64,000 bases of DNA from Brevundimonas sp. (GTDB lineage: Bacteria > Pseudomonadota > Alphaproteobacteria > Caulobacterales > Caulobacteraceae), in NCBI RefSeq assembly GCF_016742135.1, contig NZ_JACVCG010000003.1, positions 310,001 through 374,000 on the forward strand. Reading direction: 5' to 3'. Positions 1 to 11,220 of this stretch are shown one piece after another. The translations under genes and the position numbers were made by a program. Within the stretch, counting starts at the first letter, position 1. Each line of letters opens with the position of its first letter. The notes beneath the pieces are model-generated. The model was not told where the DNA came from and did not search any database. It saw only the letters and a list, made by a program, of their open reading frames with translations.

Positions 1-880
<880 letters not shown>

Positions 881-1300
881 ATGTTCATGTCTTCCGCCGC
901 GCGGCTTTCCCGCATTGTCGGTGTGATCGGCGTTCTGGCCCTGTCGCTGTCGCTGCTGGTTACGCCTGTGCCCGGCTGGACCCAGTCCGCGGATCAGTCA
1001 CGCGGAACGACGCGGGGGGCCCAGTCGTCCAACGACGGACAGAATCGCCGGGTCCGGGTGCACAACCAGACCGGCTGGACCATCGTCAGCCTCTATGCCG
1101 CGGATCCCGCGCGAACCGACTGGCGGGGGGATCTTCTGGTTCCGGAGGCCTTGGCCACCGGCGACAGCGCCGTCATCGACGTCGACAATGGTGCCGGGAC
1201 CTGCGTCTATGTTCTGCGGGCCGAGTTCTCGAACGGCGAGCGGCTGGAGCGGGTGGGCGTCAATGTCTGCCGCATCGCGGACTATTATTTCACCCGCTGA
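881..1300 (+). CDS. Small exported protein of unknown function
   Basis: I do not recognise the family. With the ATG at 881 the product is 139 residues; ATGs at 839 and 887 are alternatives and none has a clear ribosome binding site. The N-terminus is a Sec-type signal: short positive region, hydrophobic core about residues 12-27, then a polar stretch rich in S, Q and R. The mature part of about 100 residues contains VHNQTGWTIVSLYAA near its start and two cysteines in the C-terminal third that could form a disulfide, ending in RIADYYFTR. It is followed after 82 bases by a Tat-exported hydrolase gene on the same strand, so both products probably act in the periplasm. Both genes are inserted, opposite in direction, between dnaK and grpE. 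Confidence 0.7.
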   Translation: MFMSSAARLSRIVGVIGVLALSLSLLVTPVPGWTQSADQSRGTTRGAQSSNDGQNRRVRVHNQTGWTIVSLYAADPARTDWRGDLLVPEALATGDSAVIDVDNGAGTCVYVLRAEFSNGERLERVGVNVCRIADYYFTR

Positions 1301-1382
1301 TCCGGGCTGCTGGAATGATCGTGACTGGACGTTCCGGGGTTCAGGCCGCAGGTTTGCCGCCTGACCTTGAGGAGACCGCCCG

Positions 1383-2285
1383 ATGCGACTGACCCGCCCC
1401 GAAGGCCCGACCGCTCAGGATTTCCGTTTCAGCAGGCGCGCGCTGGCCACGGGCGGGCTGACCGGCCTGATGTTCGCGGGCTATGCGCCCGCAGCGCTTG
1501 CCCAGGAGGCCACCCCCATCGTCACCGACAGCGAGGGTCTGGTCACCGAAACCGTCACCTATCCGGCGCCGGACGGCTTCGACCTGCCGGCCTATATCGC
1601 GCGCCCCGTGGGCGATGGACCCTTCCCGGTGGTGATCGTCGTCTCGGAAATCTTCGGCGTCCACGACTATATCCGCGACGTCTGCCGCCGCCTGGCCAGG
1701 GCGGGCTATGCGGCCATGGCCCCGGCCTTCTTCGTGCGGGTCGAGGATCCGGCTCCCCTGACCGATTTCGGTCGCATCCAGGAGATCGTCGGTCAGGCCG
1801 GCTACGAGCAGGTGATGGGCGACATCTCCGCCGGTATGGAATGGCTGTCGCGCCAGCTGTGGGCGAGGGCCGACAGGGTCGGCATCACCGGCTTCTGCTG
1901 GGGCGGCAAGGTGGTCTGGCAGGCCTGCGCCCGCTTTGCCGTGATCGACGCCGGGGTCGCCTGGTACGGGCGTCTGGCCCCCGCCGGCGATGCGACCCCC
2001 GAACAGATCGCCGCCGGGCGGCCCTGGCCCGTCGATCTCGCGGACGATCTCAAGGCGCCGGTGCTGGGCCTGTATGGCGAGATGGATCGCGGCATCCCGC
2101 TGGCCAGCGTCGAGGTCATGCGTCAGGCCCTGCAGCGGGCCGGGCGCACCGACAGCCGGATCGACGTCTATGAGGGGGCCCAGCATGGCTTCCACGCCGA
2201 CTACCGCGCCAGTTACAAGGCCGATGCCGCCGCCGACGGCTGGGCCAAGCTGCTGGCCCTGTTCGACGAACGCCTGAAAGGCTGA
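1383..2285 (+). CDS. Tat-exported dienelactone hydrolase family protein
   Basis: A 300-residue alpha/beta hydrolase of the dienelactone hydrolase (carboxymethylenebutenolidase) family. A twin-arginine signal FSRRALATGG lies at residues 16-25, followed by a hydrophobic stretch and an ALA-Q cleavage site near residue 40, so export by Tat to the periplasm is expected. The family triad is visible: Cys172 in GFCWGG, Asp235 in GEMDRG and His268 in AQHGFHAD. Known members hydrolyse dienelactone or related esters; the substrate here cannot be told from sequence. The gene runs tail to tail into grpE with 3 bases between stop codons. Confidence 0.88.
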   Translation: MRLTRPEGPTAQDFRFSRRALATGGLTGLMFAGYAPAALAQEATPIVTDSEGLVTETVTYPAPDGFDLPAYIARPVGDGPFPVVIVVSEIFGVHDYIRDVCRRLARAGYAAMAPAFFVRVEDPAPLTDFGRIQEIVGQAGYEQVMGDISAGMEWLSRQLWARADRVGITGFCWGGKVVWQACARFAVIDAGVAWYGRLAPAGDATPEQIAAGRPWPVDLADDLKAPVLGLYGEMDRGIPLASVEVMRQALQRAGRTDSRIDVYEGAQHGFHADYRASYKADAAADGWAKLLALFDERLKG

Positions 2286-2288
2286 GGA

Positions 2289-2960
2289 TCAGGCTTTCGA
2301 GTCATGGGCACCGCCCGTGGCCGTGGCCGTGGCCTCATAGGCATGAGCTGCCTCGGACGCCGAGGTGCCGGGCGCGGGGCCGGACCCCCTGGCGGCCACG
2401 ACCACCATGGCCGGCCGCACAGTCCGTCCGAACAGGGCATAGCCCGCCTGCAGTGTCTGGATCACCGACCCGCCGGGCACCGTCTCGGACGGCTGTTCCA
2501 TCATGGCCTGATGCAGATGCGGATCAAAGGCCTCGCCCGCCTCGGGGGCCACGCGCACCAGATTGTTGCTGGCAAAGGCCGACAGCAGCGACTTCTGGGT
2601 CAGTTCCAGTCCGGTCACCAGACCGGCGGCGGCGCCTTCCGCGTCCTTGGGCGCGGCCTGCAGGGCCCGCTCCAGATTGTCGGCTACGCCCAGCAGGTCG
2701 CGGGCAAAGCGCTGGATGGCATAGGCGCGGGCGTCATTGTTCTGGGTCTCGGCCCGCCGCTTGATATTCTCGACCTCGGCCACGGCGCGCAGCGCCCGGT
2801 CCTTCCACTGGTCCCGCTCGTCGAGGATGGCGTCGAGGTTGTCCATGCCCACACCTGTATGGGCAGGATCGGAATTCAGGCCCGCCTCGGCGTCGGCCTC
2901 ATCGGCCGGATTGATGCCGTTCAGGTCTTCAAAGTCAGGGTCTTGCGGTGTGTCGTTCAA
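2289..2960 (-). CDS. grpE: Nucleotide exchange factor GrpE
   Basis: Cytosolic nucleotide exchange factor for DnaK, 223 residues. The N-terminal 45 residues are acidic and low in complexity. A long helix with [20 protein letters not shown] (about residues 48-68) matches the GrpE dimer coiled coil. The C-terminal beta domain includes [10 protein letters not shown] and the family-typical VRPAMVVVA. An Ala/Thr/Ser-rich tail extends the C-terminus. The ATG overlaps the hrcA stop by 4 bases (ATGA), so hrcA and grpE are very likely cotranscribed and translationally coupled, as is common in Alphaproteobacteria. Confidence 0.97.
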   Translation of the reverse strand: MNDTPQDPDFEDLNGINPADEADAEAGLNSDPAHTGVGMDNLDAILDERDQWKDRALRAVAEVENIKRRAETQNNDARAYAIQRFARDLLGVADNLERALQAAPKDAEGAAAGLVTGLELTQKSLLSAFASNNLVRVAPEAGEAFDPHLHQAMMEQPSETVPGGSVIQTLQAGYALFGRTVRPAMVVVAARGSGPAPGTSASEAAHAYEATATATGGAHDSKA

Positions 2961-4045
2961 GGCTCTTGTCCGTCAAACAGTCGGCTCAGTACGCGGGCGG
3001 TATAGTCCACCAACGGAATGATCCGGGCATAGTTCAGTCGGGTGGGGCCGATCACGCCGACCGCGCCCAGCACCCTCTGGCGTCCCGTCATATAGGGCGC
3101 GGCGATCACAGAGGAACCCGAAAGTGAAAACAGGCGCGTCTCGGCGCCGATAAAAATCCGCACGCCCTGGGCCTCCGACACATCGTCCAGCAGGCCGATC
3201 AGCTGTTCCTTCTGCTCCAGGTCGTCGAACAGCACCCGCACCCGGTCCAGATCCTCCAGCGCCTCGCGGTCCTGCAGCAGATTGGCCCGGCCCCGCACGA
3301 TCAGCGACCGCGGCCCCGCCGCCCCGGACCAGGCCGCCATGCCGTCCTCGACCAGGCGGGCGGCGGCGGCATCCAGCGCCTGACGGGCCGCCTTCAGCTC
3401 TTCGCCCATCTCCCCGCGGGCTTCGGTCAGGGAGCGTCCCTTCAGCCGGGCATTCAGAAAGTTCGAGGCCTCCTGCAAGGTGGATGGGGTCATACCGGGC
3501 CCCAGCGACATCAGCCGGTTTTCAATCTGCCCGTCCTCGGCCACCAGAATGGCCAGCGCCTGATCATGGCCCAGGGCCACGAATTCGACGTGCTTGATCC
3601 CCGTGTCACGCACGGGGCTGGCGACAATCCCGGCCCCGCCAGCCAGCCCTGACAGCAGGGACGATGCCTCGTTCAGGGCCTGATCGAAGTCCACGCGGCC
3701 ACCCGGTCGTCCCAGGGCCGCCAGCCGCGCGTCGATCTCGCGCCGCTCCTCGGCTCCCACGTCGCCGATCTCCAGCAGTCCATCGACGAACAGCCTCAGC
3801 CCCGCATGGGTCGGCACCCGCCCGGACGAGGTGTGCGGCGAGGCCAGAAGGCCCGCCAGCGTCAGATCCTGCATGGTGTTGCGGATCGAGGCGGGCGACA
3901 GGGCGATAGGGCCCCGCGACAGGGTGCGCGACCCGACCGGCTCGCCCGTCTCCAGATAGGTCTCGACGATGCTGCGAAAGATGTCGCGGGCGCGGGCATC
4001 CAGAGCGCTCAGCGACGGGGAGGGATGGAACGGCATGGTGCTCAT
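2957..4045 (-). CDS. hrcA: Heat-inducible transcription repressor HrcA
   Basis: Repressor that binds CIRCE operators, typically at groESL. The product is 362 residues, a normal family length. The N-terminal winged-helix domain (about residues 10-85) includes [20 protein letters not shown] and [29 protein letters not shown] follows, a conserved HrcA segment. The central and C-terminal GAF-like domain contains [10 protein letters not shown] and [19 protein letters not shown] near the end, typical of HrcA. The gene overlaps both neighbours (GNAT stop and grpE start) by 4 bases. No CIRCE site is visible upstream, so the operon itself may not be autoregulated through CIRCE. Confidence 0.97.
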   Translation of the reverse strand: MSTMPFHPSPSLSALDARARDIFRSIVETYLETGEPVGSRTLSRGPIALSPASIRNTMQDLTLAGLLASPHTSSGRVPTHAGLRLFVDGLLEIGDVGAEERREIDARLAALGRPGGRVDFDQALNEASSLLSGLAGGAGIVASPVRDTGIKHVEFVALGHDQALAILVAEDGQIENRLMSLGPGMTPSTLQEASNFLNARLKGRSLTEARGEMGEELKAARQALDAAAARLVEDGMAAWSGAAGPRSLIVRGRANLLQDREALEDLDRVRVLFDDLEQKEQLIGLLDDVSEAQGVRIFIGAETRLFSLSGSSVIAAPYMTGRQRVLGAVGVIGPTRLNYARIIPLVDYTARVLSRLFDGQEP

Positions 4046-4599
4046 CGACGTGCCTCCCAGACCGGGCGCTCGATCCGATGGACCAGACAGTCATCCTCAT
4101 CGTTGAACAGGCGCCGCCCCACCGGCACAAATCCCAGCCGCTGATAAAATCGGTGCGCATCGGCATTGGAGTTCAGCGGATCGATCACCACGGCACGCAC
4201 CGCCGGATCCGCGAAGCACAGGTCCAGCGCCTGATGCATCATCCGCGTGCCGAACCCCCGACCCAGCGCGTCGGAGGGCCCGATCCAGATATCCAGTGCC
4301 CGAAGCCCCGGCTCAATATCCCCCCAGTAGTGGGTGGGCTCAAGGTGCGGGTCGATCACCTGCATGGCCCCGACGGGGCGCCCGTCGACCTCGGCGATCA
4401 GATAGAAGCTCACGGGTGAGGGGTCGGCCAGTTCCGCGTCCCAGTCCACATCGGCAAAGGCCGTCGTGGCCTCGGAGGTATCGGTAACGGCCCGGATCAC
4501 ATGGGGCTCTCGGTCCCAGGCGCGCAGCAGATCGGCATCGGCCGGCGTGGCAGGACGCAGCCGCAGGGTTTCCGGAGACGGGAAGGGGGACAGGGTCAC
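4042..4599 (-). CDS. GNAT-family N-acetyltransferase
   Basis: A 185-residue GNAT acetyltransferase, closest in character to the RimJ/RimL and AAC(6')-like group. The N-terminal strand [18 protein letters not shown] is typical. The acetyl-CoA pyrophosphate-binding motif appears as GRGFGTRMM, and [12 protein letters not shown] matches the C-terminal part of the fold. I chose GTG at 4599 because an upstream ATG at 4653 would overlap the start of the divergent rph and add unrelated residues. A sigma-70-like promoter ends about 6 bases before this GTG, which suggests a leaderless message. It is the first gene of a three-gene operon with hrcA and grpE, joined by ATGA overlaps. The substrate is unknown. 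Confidence 0.85.
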   Translation of the reverse strand: MTLSPFPSPETLRLRPATPADADLLRAWDREPHVIRAVTDTSEATTAFADVDWDAELADPSPVSFYLIAEVDGRPVGAMQVIDPHLEPTHYWGDIEPGLRALDIWIGPSDALGRGFGTRMMHQALDLCFADPAVRAVVIDPLNSNADAHRFYQRLGFVPVGRRLFNDEDDCLVHRIERPVWEARR

Positions 4600-4605
4600 G
4601 GTTTC

Positions 4606-4634
4606 AGGATAAGCACGCCCGCGACCCCATCCAA
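4606..4634 (-). promoter_or_regulatory. Candidate housekeeping promoter of the GNAT-hrcA-grpE operon
   Basis: On the minus strand TTGGAT and TATCCT are separated by exactly 17 bases. The predicted transcription start falls on or next to the GTG at 4599, so the message may be leaderless. The whole divergent region shared with rph is only 52 bases. Confidence 0.4.
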
Positions 4635-4651
4635 TATGCAAAAGAGCCTTC

Positions 4652-5368
4652 ATGCGCCCGTCCGATCGTTCGCCCGACCAGCTTCGCCCCGTGACTCTCG
4701 AAACCGGAGTCAATCGCTATGCCGAAGGCTCATGTCTGGTGGCGTTCGGCCAGACGAAGGTGCTGGTCACCGCCTCGGTCGAGGAGCACCTGCCGCCGTG
4801 GCTGCGCGGCAAGGGTCAGGGCTGGGTGACGGCGGAATACGGCATGCTGCCGCGCGCCACTCACACCCGCGGCCGGCGTGAGGCCGCCTCGGGCAAACAA
4901 TCAGGCCGGACCCAGGAAATCCAGCGGCTGATCGGCCGCAGCCTTCGCGCTGTCGTCGACCTCAAGGCGCTCGGTGAGCGTCAGGTGACCCTGGACTGCG
5001 ACGTCATCCAGGCCGACGGCGGCACCCGCACGGCGGCCATCACGGGGGCCTGGGTCGCGCTCGCCTCGGCGCTCGACTATCTGCGCGAGGAAGGGGTGCT
5101 GAAAACCGACCCCCTGACCGATCAGGTGGCGGCCATCTCGTGTGGCGTGTTCAACGACACCCCGGTTCTCGACCTCGACTACGAAGAGGATTCCAGCGCC
5201 GAGGCCGATTCCAACTTCGTCCTGACCGGGTCGGGCGGCATCGTCGAAATCCAGGCGACCGGCGAAAGGCGGGGCTTCAGCCGCGCGGAGTTTGATCGTC
5301 TGTTCGCGCTCGCGCACGGCGGCTGCGAAACGCTGTTCGCCTTGCAGCGTCAGGCGGTCGGGCGCTGA
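4652..5368 (+). CDS. rph: Ribonuclease PH
   Basis: Phosphorolytic 3'-5' exoribonuclease that trims tRNA 3' ends and structured RNAs; it forms hexamers in the cytosol. The length, 238 residues, is that of the complete family. Visible family segments are [14 protein letters not shown] at the start, [17 protein letters not shown], the phosphate-binding arginine region [18 protein letters not shown] (about residues 85-105), and the catalytic-acid region [17 protein letters not shown]. The ATG at 4652 has AAAAGAG just upstream. Transcription diverges from the GNAT-hrcA-grpE operon. The 3' end overlaps the glnD 3' end by 92 bases on the opposite strand. Confidence 0.97.
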   Translation: MRPSDRSPDQLRPVTLETGVNRYAEGSCLVAFGQTKVLVTASVEEHLPPWLRGKGQGWVTAEYGMLPRATHTRGRREAASGKQSGRTQEIQRLIGRSLRAVVDLKALGERQVTLDCDVIQADGGTRTAAITGAWVALASALDYLREEGVLKTDPLTDQVAAISCGVFNDTPVLDLDYEEDSSAEADSNFVLTGSGGIVEIQATGERRGFSRAEFDRLFALAHGGCETLFALQRQAVGR

Positions 5369-8090
5369 ATGTGCCGAGGTCCGAGACATCACGCATACTG
5401 GCCCGCACCGGGGTAATGGGGCGCTGACCCGGTGATGGATCGGGCAGGCGGGCCCGGTCCAGAACGGCCTCCAGGGTCGCCGCCAGCCGGTCCAGTTTCG
5501 CCCGTCGGGTCGGCTTCCGGCCCGCGGCATCGGTGACGTAGAAGGCATCGACCGCCCGCTCGCCGAAATTGGCGATGTGGGCCGACCGCAGCGACAGGCC
5601 TTCGGCGGCGATGGCGGTGGCCAGCTCGGCCAGCAGGCCCGGCCGGTCGGCGCCCGAGACCTCGATGACGACCGCATGGCTTGCGGCGGCGGTGTCGATC
5701 ATCACCACGGGCCTGACGTCAAAGGCCGCCCGCCTCGCGCTGACGGCGGTCATCACGGTTTCGTCTTCCGGGATGTCAGGTGTCCCCTCCGGCACGGCGC
5801 GGGCGGCGGCCTCCAGCGTCCGGATGAGGCGCTCCAGCCTGCGGGGCTCGGCCTGGCCATAGGGCAGGCCCGCGCCGTCCTGCACTTCGAATACATCCAG
5901 CGCCAGGCCCTCGGGAGCCGTAACGACCCGCGCCCCGACGATATCCGCTCCGGCCCGCGACAGGGCCTGCGCCAGGGCCGCAAAAAGGCCGGGACGGTCG
6001 GCGGCGGCAACCGCCACCCGGGTCGTGGCCCGCCCGACCGCGCGGGGGTGTCGCTCCGCTGCCGGATCGGCGGCCCAGTCGACCAGCACATCGGCGGCAG
6101 CCCCGGTCTCGCGGGCGCGCGCCACCAATTCGGGATAGGCTGCCAGCGGATCGGGTTCGTCGAGTTGCTCGCCCTTGAACACGGCCAGAACCCGCCGATA
6201 CAGGTCGCGCAGAAGCTGGCCTTTCCAATTGTTCCAGACGCCGGGTCCCACCGCGCGGATATCGGCACCGGTCAGCACCAGCAGCATGCGCAGCCGCTCG
6301 GGATCGCCGACCAGATCGGCGCACGCCCTGACCGTGTCGGGATCGGTCACGTCGCGCTTCTGGGCGAAATCCGACAGGGCCAGATGATGGCGCACCAGCC
6401 AGCTGACCAGTTCGATCCGGCGGCTGTCGATGCCCAGCCGCTCGCACGCCCGCCGGGCGGCGATCGCCCCGTCCTCCAACTGCCCCCGGTCACCGCCCTT
6501 GCCGACATCATGCAGCAGCATGGCCAGCATCAGGACCTCAGGGTCGGTGATCCGGTGGATGATCTCCGAAGCCAAGGGATGGTCATCCTTCAGCTTGCCC
6601 CGCTTGATGTCATTGAGGATGCCGACGGCCTGCAGGGTGTGCTCATCGACCGTATAGGCGTGGTACATGTTGAACTGGGTCTGGCCGACGATCCGCCCCC
6701 ATTCGGGCAGGAATCGTCCCAGCAGTCCCGTCTCGTTCATGATGCTGAGGACCCGGTAAGGCCTCTGGCCATGGGCCAGCACCGTCAGAAAGGCGCGGCT
6801 GGCCGCAGGGTCGCGGCGCAGGCGCGGGCTCACCCGGGGCAGGGACCGGGTCACGGCGGCAAAGGCGTCGGGGTGCAGGTCCAGATCCAGCCGGTCGGCC
6901 TCGACGAACAGGGTCAGCAGCCGCACGGGGTCCTCGTCGAACACCTCGGGGCCGGTGACGCTCAGCCGCCCCCTGTCGATCAGAAACCCGGGCGTCTCCA
7001 GTGGCTTGCCGCGCCCGGGCCACAGGGCGGACAGGCCCCGCACCAGACCGCCCGCCTTCTTCTGCTGGCGGGCCTCCAGCTGGGCACTCATGGCGCGGGT
7101 CAGGGCCCCGACATCCCGTGCAACGAGGAAGTATCGCCGCATGAACCGTTCCACGGCGGGCTCATCCCCGCGTCCGCGCCAGCCCATGCGCCGCGCGACC
7201 TCGGGCTGAAGGTCAAAGGTCAAGGCCTCGACCGGCCGGTCCGCGATACGGTGCATGTGGATCCGCACCTGCCACAGGAAGTCGAAGGCTTCAGCGAACA
7301 GCCGCCGCTCGCGCCGGGTCAGCAGGTCCTCCAGCGCCGCCTCGCCCAGCGGGCTCTCGGGTGCCAGCCCCCGGGCGATCCAGAACAGGCAGTTGAGATC
7401 GCGCAGCCCCCCCTTGCCGTCCTTGACGTTGGGCTCGACGCGATACCGCACGGCACCGACCTTCTGATGCCGCGCCTCCCGCTCGGCCAGTTTGGCGGCG
7501 ATGAAGGGGCGGGCATCGGCCTTTTCCACCTGCTGGCGAAACCGGGTCAGGAAGGTTTCGGCCAGACCCGCATCTCCGGCCAGCGGACGGGCTTCCAGCA
7601 GGGCGGTGCGCACCGTCATGTCCGCCTTGCCGACCGACAGGGCCTCGTCCATCGACCGCGCCGAGCTGCCGATCTTCAGCCCGAGATCCCACAGCACATA
7701 AAGGACGAACTCGGTGACCTGCTCGGTGCGCGAGGTGGACTTCCAGGGCCTGAGGAACATCAGGTCGAGGTCCGAGTGGGGTGCCAGAACGCCCCGGCCA
7801 TACCCCCCGACGGCCAGCAGGGCCAGACGTTCGGCATCGGTGGGATTGGGGGCGGGAAACAGATGGTCGGTCGCGACCCACCCCAGGGCCTGAACCATCC
7901 GGTCTGCCGCCCGGGCATAGAGGCGCGCCACCTCGACCCCGCCCGCGCCCTGCACCAGACGCTGGGCTGCCTTCGCCCGTCCGTTCGACAGGATCTCGGC
8001 AAGGATCGGGGTCAGGGCCGCGCGCGGATTGGCAGCCCCGGCCGCGGCCTGAAGGGCGGCTAGGGCGTCGGGGTCCAGGTCGGGTGCCAT
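5277..8090 (-). CDS. glnD: [Protein-PII] uridylyltransferase / uridylyl-removing enzyme GlnD
   Basis: Bifunctional nitrogen sensor that uridylylates PII under nitrogen limitation and removes the UMP when glutamine is high. It has 937 residues, usual for the family. The nucleotidyltransferase motif [19 protein letters not shown] is at about residues 72-90 with the two catalytic aspartates. An HD phosphohydrolase domain with [10 protein letters not shown] lies near residue 525, and two ACT domains sit at about residues 735-805 and 845-920 (for example [13 protein letters not shown] and [13 protein letters not shown]). The ATG at 8090 lies 5 bases after the mutS stop, so the two are probably cotranscribed. 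After the last ACT domain about 45 Arg/Pro-rich residues run antisense into rph; this tail may have arisen by loss of an earlier stop. Confidence 0.96.
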   Translation of the reverse strand: MAPDLDPDALAALQAAAGAANPRAALTPILAEILSNGRAKAAQRLVQGAGGVEVARLYARAADRMVQALGWVATDHLFPAPNPTDAERLALLAVGGYGRGVLAPHSDLDLMFLRPWKSTSRTEQVTEFVLYVLWDLGLKIGSSARSMDEALSVGKADMTVRTALLEARPLAGDAGLAETFLTRFRQQVEKADARPFIAAKLAEREARHQKVGAVRYRVEPNVKDGKGGLRDLNCLFWIARGLAPESPLGEAALEDLLTRRERRLFAEAFDFLWQVRIHMHRIADRPVEALTFDLQPEVARRMGWRGRGDEPAVERFMRRYFLVARDVGALTRAMSAQLEARQQKKAGGLVRGLSALWPGRGKPLETPGFLIDRGRLSVTGPEVFDEDPVRLLTLFVEADRLDLDLHPDAFAAVTRSLPRVSPRLRRDPAASRAFLTVLAHGQRPYRVLSIMNETGLLGRFLPEWGRIVGQTQFNMYHAYTVDEHTLQAVGILNDIKRGKLKDDHPLASEIIHRITDPEVLMLAMLLHDVGKGGDRGQLEDGAIAARRACERLGIDSRRIELVSWLVRHHLALSDFAQKRDVTDPDTVRACADLVGDPERLRMLLVLTGADIRAVGPGVWNNWKGQLLRDLYRRVLAVFKGEQLDEPDPLAAYPELVARARETGAAADVLVDWAADPAAERHPRAVGRATTRVAVAAADRPGLFAALAQALSRAGADIVGARVVTAPEGLALDVFEVQDGAGLPYGQAEPRRLERLIRTLEAAARAVPEGTPDIPEDETVMTAVSARRAAFDVRPVVMIDTAAASHAVVIEVSGADRPGLLAELATAIAAEGLSLRSAHIANFGERAVDAFYVTDAAGRKPTRRAKLDRLAATLEAVLDRARLPDPSPGQRPITPVRASMRDVSDLGTFSARPPDAARRTAFRSRRARARTDDQTPRG

Positions 8091-8095
8091 CCCGA

Positions 8096-10822
8096 TCAGC
8101 GCCGAGCCGGACCGGTGCCGCGCGACAGAGCCTTCAGGCGATAAAGCGCCTCCAGCGCCTCGCGGGGGGTCAGGTCATCGGGCTCCAACTCCGACAGCGC
8201 CTCCACGACGGCGGGCGGGGCGACCGGCGCAGGGGCCGGGGGCTCGGCCATGGCGAACAGAGGCAGGTCATCCAGGCGGCGGTCGGCCTCGCCGGTCGCC
8301 TCCAGCTGGTCCAGGACGGCCCGGGCGCGCGCGACCACGCCGGGTGGCACACCGGCAAGCTTCGCCACCTGCACGCCATAGCTGCGGTCCGCCGGGCCCG
8401 CGACCGCCTCGTGCAGGAACACCAGATCGCCGTTCCACTCGCGGGCCCGGAGCGACAGATTGGCCAGATGGTCCAGCCGCCCCTCCAGCTGCGCCAGCTC
8501 GTGATAGTGGGTGGCGAACAGGGCGCGACAGCGGTTGGCCTCGTGCAGGGCCTCGGTCACCGCCCAGGCAATGGCCAGCCCGTCATAGGTGGCCGTGCCC
8601 CGCCCGATCTCGTCCAGCACGACAAAGCTGCGGTCGGTGGCCTGATTGAGGATGGCGGCGGTCTCGACCATTTCGGTCATGAAGGTCGACCGGCCCCGGG
8701 CCAGATCGTCTCCCGCGCCCACCCGGCTGAACAGGCGATCGACCACACCCAGCCGCATGGCGCGCGCCGGCACGAACGCCCCGGACTGGGCCAGAACCAC
8801 CAGAAGGGCGGCCTGTCTCAGGAAGGTCGACTTGCCCGCCATATTGGGCCCGGTGACCAGCGCCAGACGCGGACACCCCCCGGCGCCCGTCCCGTCCAGC
8901 CGGCAGTCATTGGGCGTATAGGGCTTGCCCTCGGCGCGAACCGCCGCCTCGACGACCGGGTGGCGGCCGCCCTCGATGCACAGTTCCAGCCCGTCATCGA
9001 CCTCGGGCCGGACCGCGCCGACCTCCTCGGCCCATTCGGCCAGGGCCGCTGTGGCATCCAGCCAGCCCAGCGCATCGGCCAGCGCCTGAACGGAGGCGGC
9101 CAGTTCGCGCACCCGAACGCGCCAGCCTTCGAAGGCCTCGACCTCCATGGCCGTCACCCGGTGCCCGGCCTGGGTAATGCGGGCATCCAGATCGGACAGT
9201 TCGACAGTGGTGAACCGCACCTGATTGGCCAGGGTCTGGCGATGGATGAAGGGGCTTTCGGCGCCCCGCTGCATCAGCGGCTCGGCCTGTTTGGCGGTGA
9301 CCTCGAGGAAATAGCCCAGCACGGCGTTGTGGCGGACCTTGAAGGGGATGCCGCTGTCGGCCACGGCGCGGGCCTCCAGTTCGGCGATCACCCGGCGGCT
9401 GTCGTCGCGCAGTGTCCGCGCCTGATCCAGCTCGGGGCGGTGACCGGCTCGCACCAGACCGCCGTCGCGCGCCAGATGCGGCGGGTCCTCGACCAGTCCC
9501 TCTTCCAGCTCGGCCAGCAGGGCCTGAAGCGCCGCATCCGGCGTCAGAGCCGCCAGCGCCCGCTCCAGATCATGGGGCAGGGTCGGGTCCAGCCGGTCTG
9601 ACCGGCGAGCGAACAGGGCGGTCAGTGCCTGGGCTGTCCGCGTCCCGGCCCGGATCGCCGCCAGATCGCGCGGCCCGCCGCGTCCCAGAACCAGCCGGGT
9701 CAGGGCGCGGGCCGTATCCGACGACCCCTTCAGCAGGTCGCGCACCTCGCCTCTCAGACTGCGGTGCTCGACCAGCCAGCCGACGGCATCCAGCGCCCGG
9801 TTGATGCGGTCCGGGTCACGCCCCGGCCGGGCCAGCCGTTCGGCCAGCGCCCGGGCACCACCAGCCGTTACGGTGCGGTCCAGCGTATCCAGCAGCGAAC
9901 CTGCCCGCTCGCCCCTCTGGGTCCGGTCGATCTCGAGACTCAGCCGGGTGGCCGGATCGATGGCCAGATGCTGACCCTCGGCCGAGCGGCGCGGCGGCGA
10001 CAGCACCGGCACGGCCCCCACCTGCGTGGTCTCCAGATAGGCGGCGATCAGGCCCAGCGCCGAAATCTCGACCGGCTCAAAGGTGCCAAAGGCATCCAGC
10101 GTCGCCACCCCATACAGGCGCGCGACCCGTTCGGCGGCGGCCCTGGGCTCGGCCAGCGCCTGCGCCAGCGGCTGAACGGGAGCATCGGCGGTGGCCAGCG
10201 CCTGATCCAGATCGGCATCGCCGAACAGCCGGTCGGGCACCAGAATTTCGGACGGGGCAAAGGCGACGAGGGTCGAGGCCAGATCGCGGGCATCACAGAC
10301 GGCGGTCTCCACCGCGCCGGACGACAGTTCGACGGCGGCCACCGCGGCCCGGCCGCTGCGCAGGGTCACGGCCACCAGCCGGTTGGCCCCGCGCGCATCC
10401 AGCAGACTGTCCTCCGTCAGGGTCCCGGGCGTGACGACCCGCACGATCTCGCGCCGGACCACAGCCTTCGACCCGCGTTTCTTCGCCTCGGCCGGGTCCT
10501 CGGTCTGGTCACAGATGGCCACCCGGTGCCCCTGCCGGATCAGCCGGGCCAGATAGCCTTCCATGGCGTGCGCGGGCACCCCCGCCATGGCGATGTCCTC
10601 GCCCAGATGCTTGCCCCGCCTGGTCAGGGCCAGCCCCAGCGCCGCCGCCGCCACCTCGGCATCCTCAAAGAACAGCTCGTAGAAATCGCCCATGCGAAAG
10701 AACAGCAGGGCATCCGGCTGGGCGGCCTTGGCCTCGAGGAATTGGGCCATGACCGGCGTCGCGCCTTCTGTCGAGCGCACCGGATGTTCGGCGACGGGGG
10801 GTGGGTCAAGCGGACGGTTCAT
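8096..10822 (-). CDS. mutS: DNA mismatch repair protein MutS
   Basis: Mismatch-recognition ATPase of methyl-independent or MutL-dependent repair, 908 residues from the chosen ATG. The mismatch-binding domain near the N-terminus has FFRMGDFYELF, containing the conserved Phe-x-Glu type wedge region. The ATPase domain has Walker A GPNMAGKST near residue 656, the signal FVPA and Walker B region VVLDEIGRGT near 735, and ATHYHEL. I placed the start at 10822 (MNRPLDPP) because upstream in-frame residues are Arg-rich and unlike MutS N-termini. The upstream side faces the cobalamin riboswitch of the divergent btuB. glnD follows 5 bases after the stop. Confidence 0.97.
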   Translation of the reverse strand: MNRPLDPPPVAEHPVRSTEGATPVMAQFLEAKAAQPDALLFFRMGDFYELFFEDAEVAAAALGLALTRRGKHLGEDIAMAGVPAHAMEGYLARLIRQGHRVAICDQTEDPAEAKKRGSKAVVRREIVRVVTPGTLTEDSLLDARGANRLVAVTLRSGRAAVAAVELSSGAVETAVCDARDLASTLVAFAPSEILVPDRLFGDADLDQALATADAPVQPLAQALAEPRAAAERVARLYGVATLDAFGTFEPVEISALGLIAAYLETTQVGAVPVLSPPRRSAEGQHLAIDPATRLSLEIDRTQRGERAGSLLDTLDRTVTAGGARALAERLARPGRDPDRINRALDAVGWLVEHRSLRGEVRDLLKGSSDTARALTRLVLGRGGPRDLAAIRAGTRTAQALTALFARRSDRLDPTLPHDLERALAALTPDAALQALLAELEEGLVEDPPHLARDGGLVRAGHRPELDQARTLRDDSRRVIAELEARAVADSGIPFKVRHNAVLGYFLEVTAKQAEPLMQRGAESPFIHRQTLANQVRFTTVELSDLDARITQAGHRVTAMEVEAFEGWRVRVRELAASVQALADALGWLDATAALAEWAEEVGAVRPEVDDGLELCIEGGRHPVVEAAVRAEGKPYTPNDCRLDGTGAGGCPRLALVTGPNMAGKSTFLRQAALLVVLAQSGAFVPARAMRLGVVDRLFSRVGAGDDLARGRSTFMTEMVETAAILNQATDRSFVVLDEIGRGTATYDGLAIAWAVTEALHEANRCRALFATHYHELAQLEGRLDHLANLSLRAREWNGDLVFLHEAVAGPADRSYGVQVAKLAGVPPGVVARARAVLDQLEATGEADRRLDDLPLFAMAEPPAPAPVAPPAVVEALSELEPDDLTPREALEALYRLKALSRGTGPARR

Positions 10823-10889
10823 GCTTCGCCACAGGGTGACGGATCGCGCGCTCCGCCTCAAGCGTCTTGCACGCCCGGGCCGTCGCTGC

Positions 10890-11068
10890 GACAAGCGGGG
10901 CAGGCGGTTAAGGGAACGCGGTCCAAAACCGCGGCTGTGCCCGCAACTGTAGGCGGCCAGGCCGTCGTCCGGTCCGGGAGCAATCCCGGCGTCACTGAGC
11001 GGTTTTCGAACGGTTCGGGAAGGCGAGGGCGGTGGCTGTTGATCCGCAAGCCAGGAGACCTGGCCGCC
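10890..11068 (+). promoter_or_regulatory. Cobalamin (B12) riboswitch
   Basis: The conserved core is readable in order: GGTTAAGGGAACGCGGT, then CTGTGCCCGCAACTGTA, a B12-box-like GTCACTGAG, CGGGAAGGCGAGGGCGG, and the 3' end AAGCCAGGAGACCTGGCC. It sits about 150 bases before the start of a BtuB-type receptor on the same strand. In known cases adenosylcobalamin binding lowers expression of the downstream uptake gene. The rest of the 10823-11220 gap holds the mutS and btuB promoters and the btuB leader. Confidence 0.95.
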
Positions 11069-11220
11069 GACGTCGCTCGTCTTCTGTCCGGGACCAGACA
11101 GGGGCGCGGGACTTCCGTCGAAGCGACCCGATCCCAGCGCCGGCTCCCCTCACGGGGGCCGGGATCGGTCGCATCCCTGTGCCCGTCGCGCGCTGCCGCC
11201 GGGCTGACGGAGACTGTCCG

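Noticed and set aside
4600..4651. CIRCE operator before the hrcA operon
   Set aside because: No TTAGCACTC-N9-GAGTGCTAA or close variant in the 52-base divergent region.
5577..8063. An 828-codon open frame antisense to glnD
   Set aside because: A shadow of glnD; Gly/Gln/Arg-rich translation without domains.
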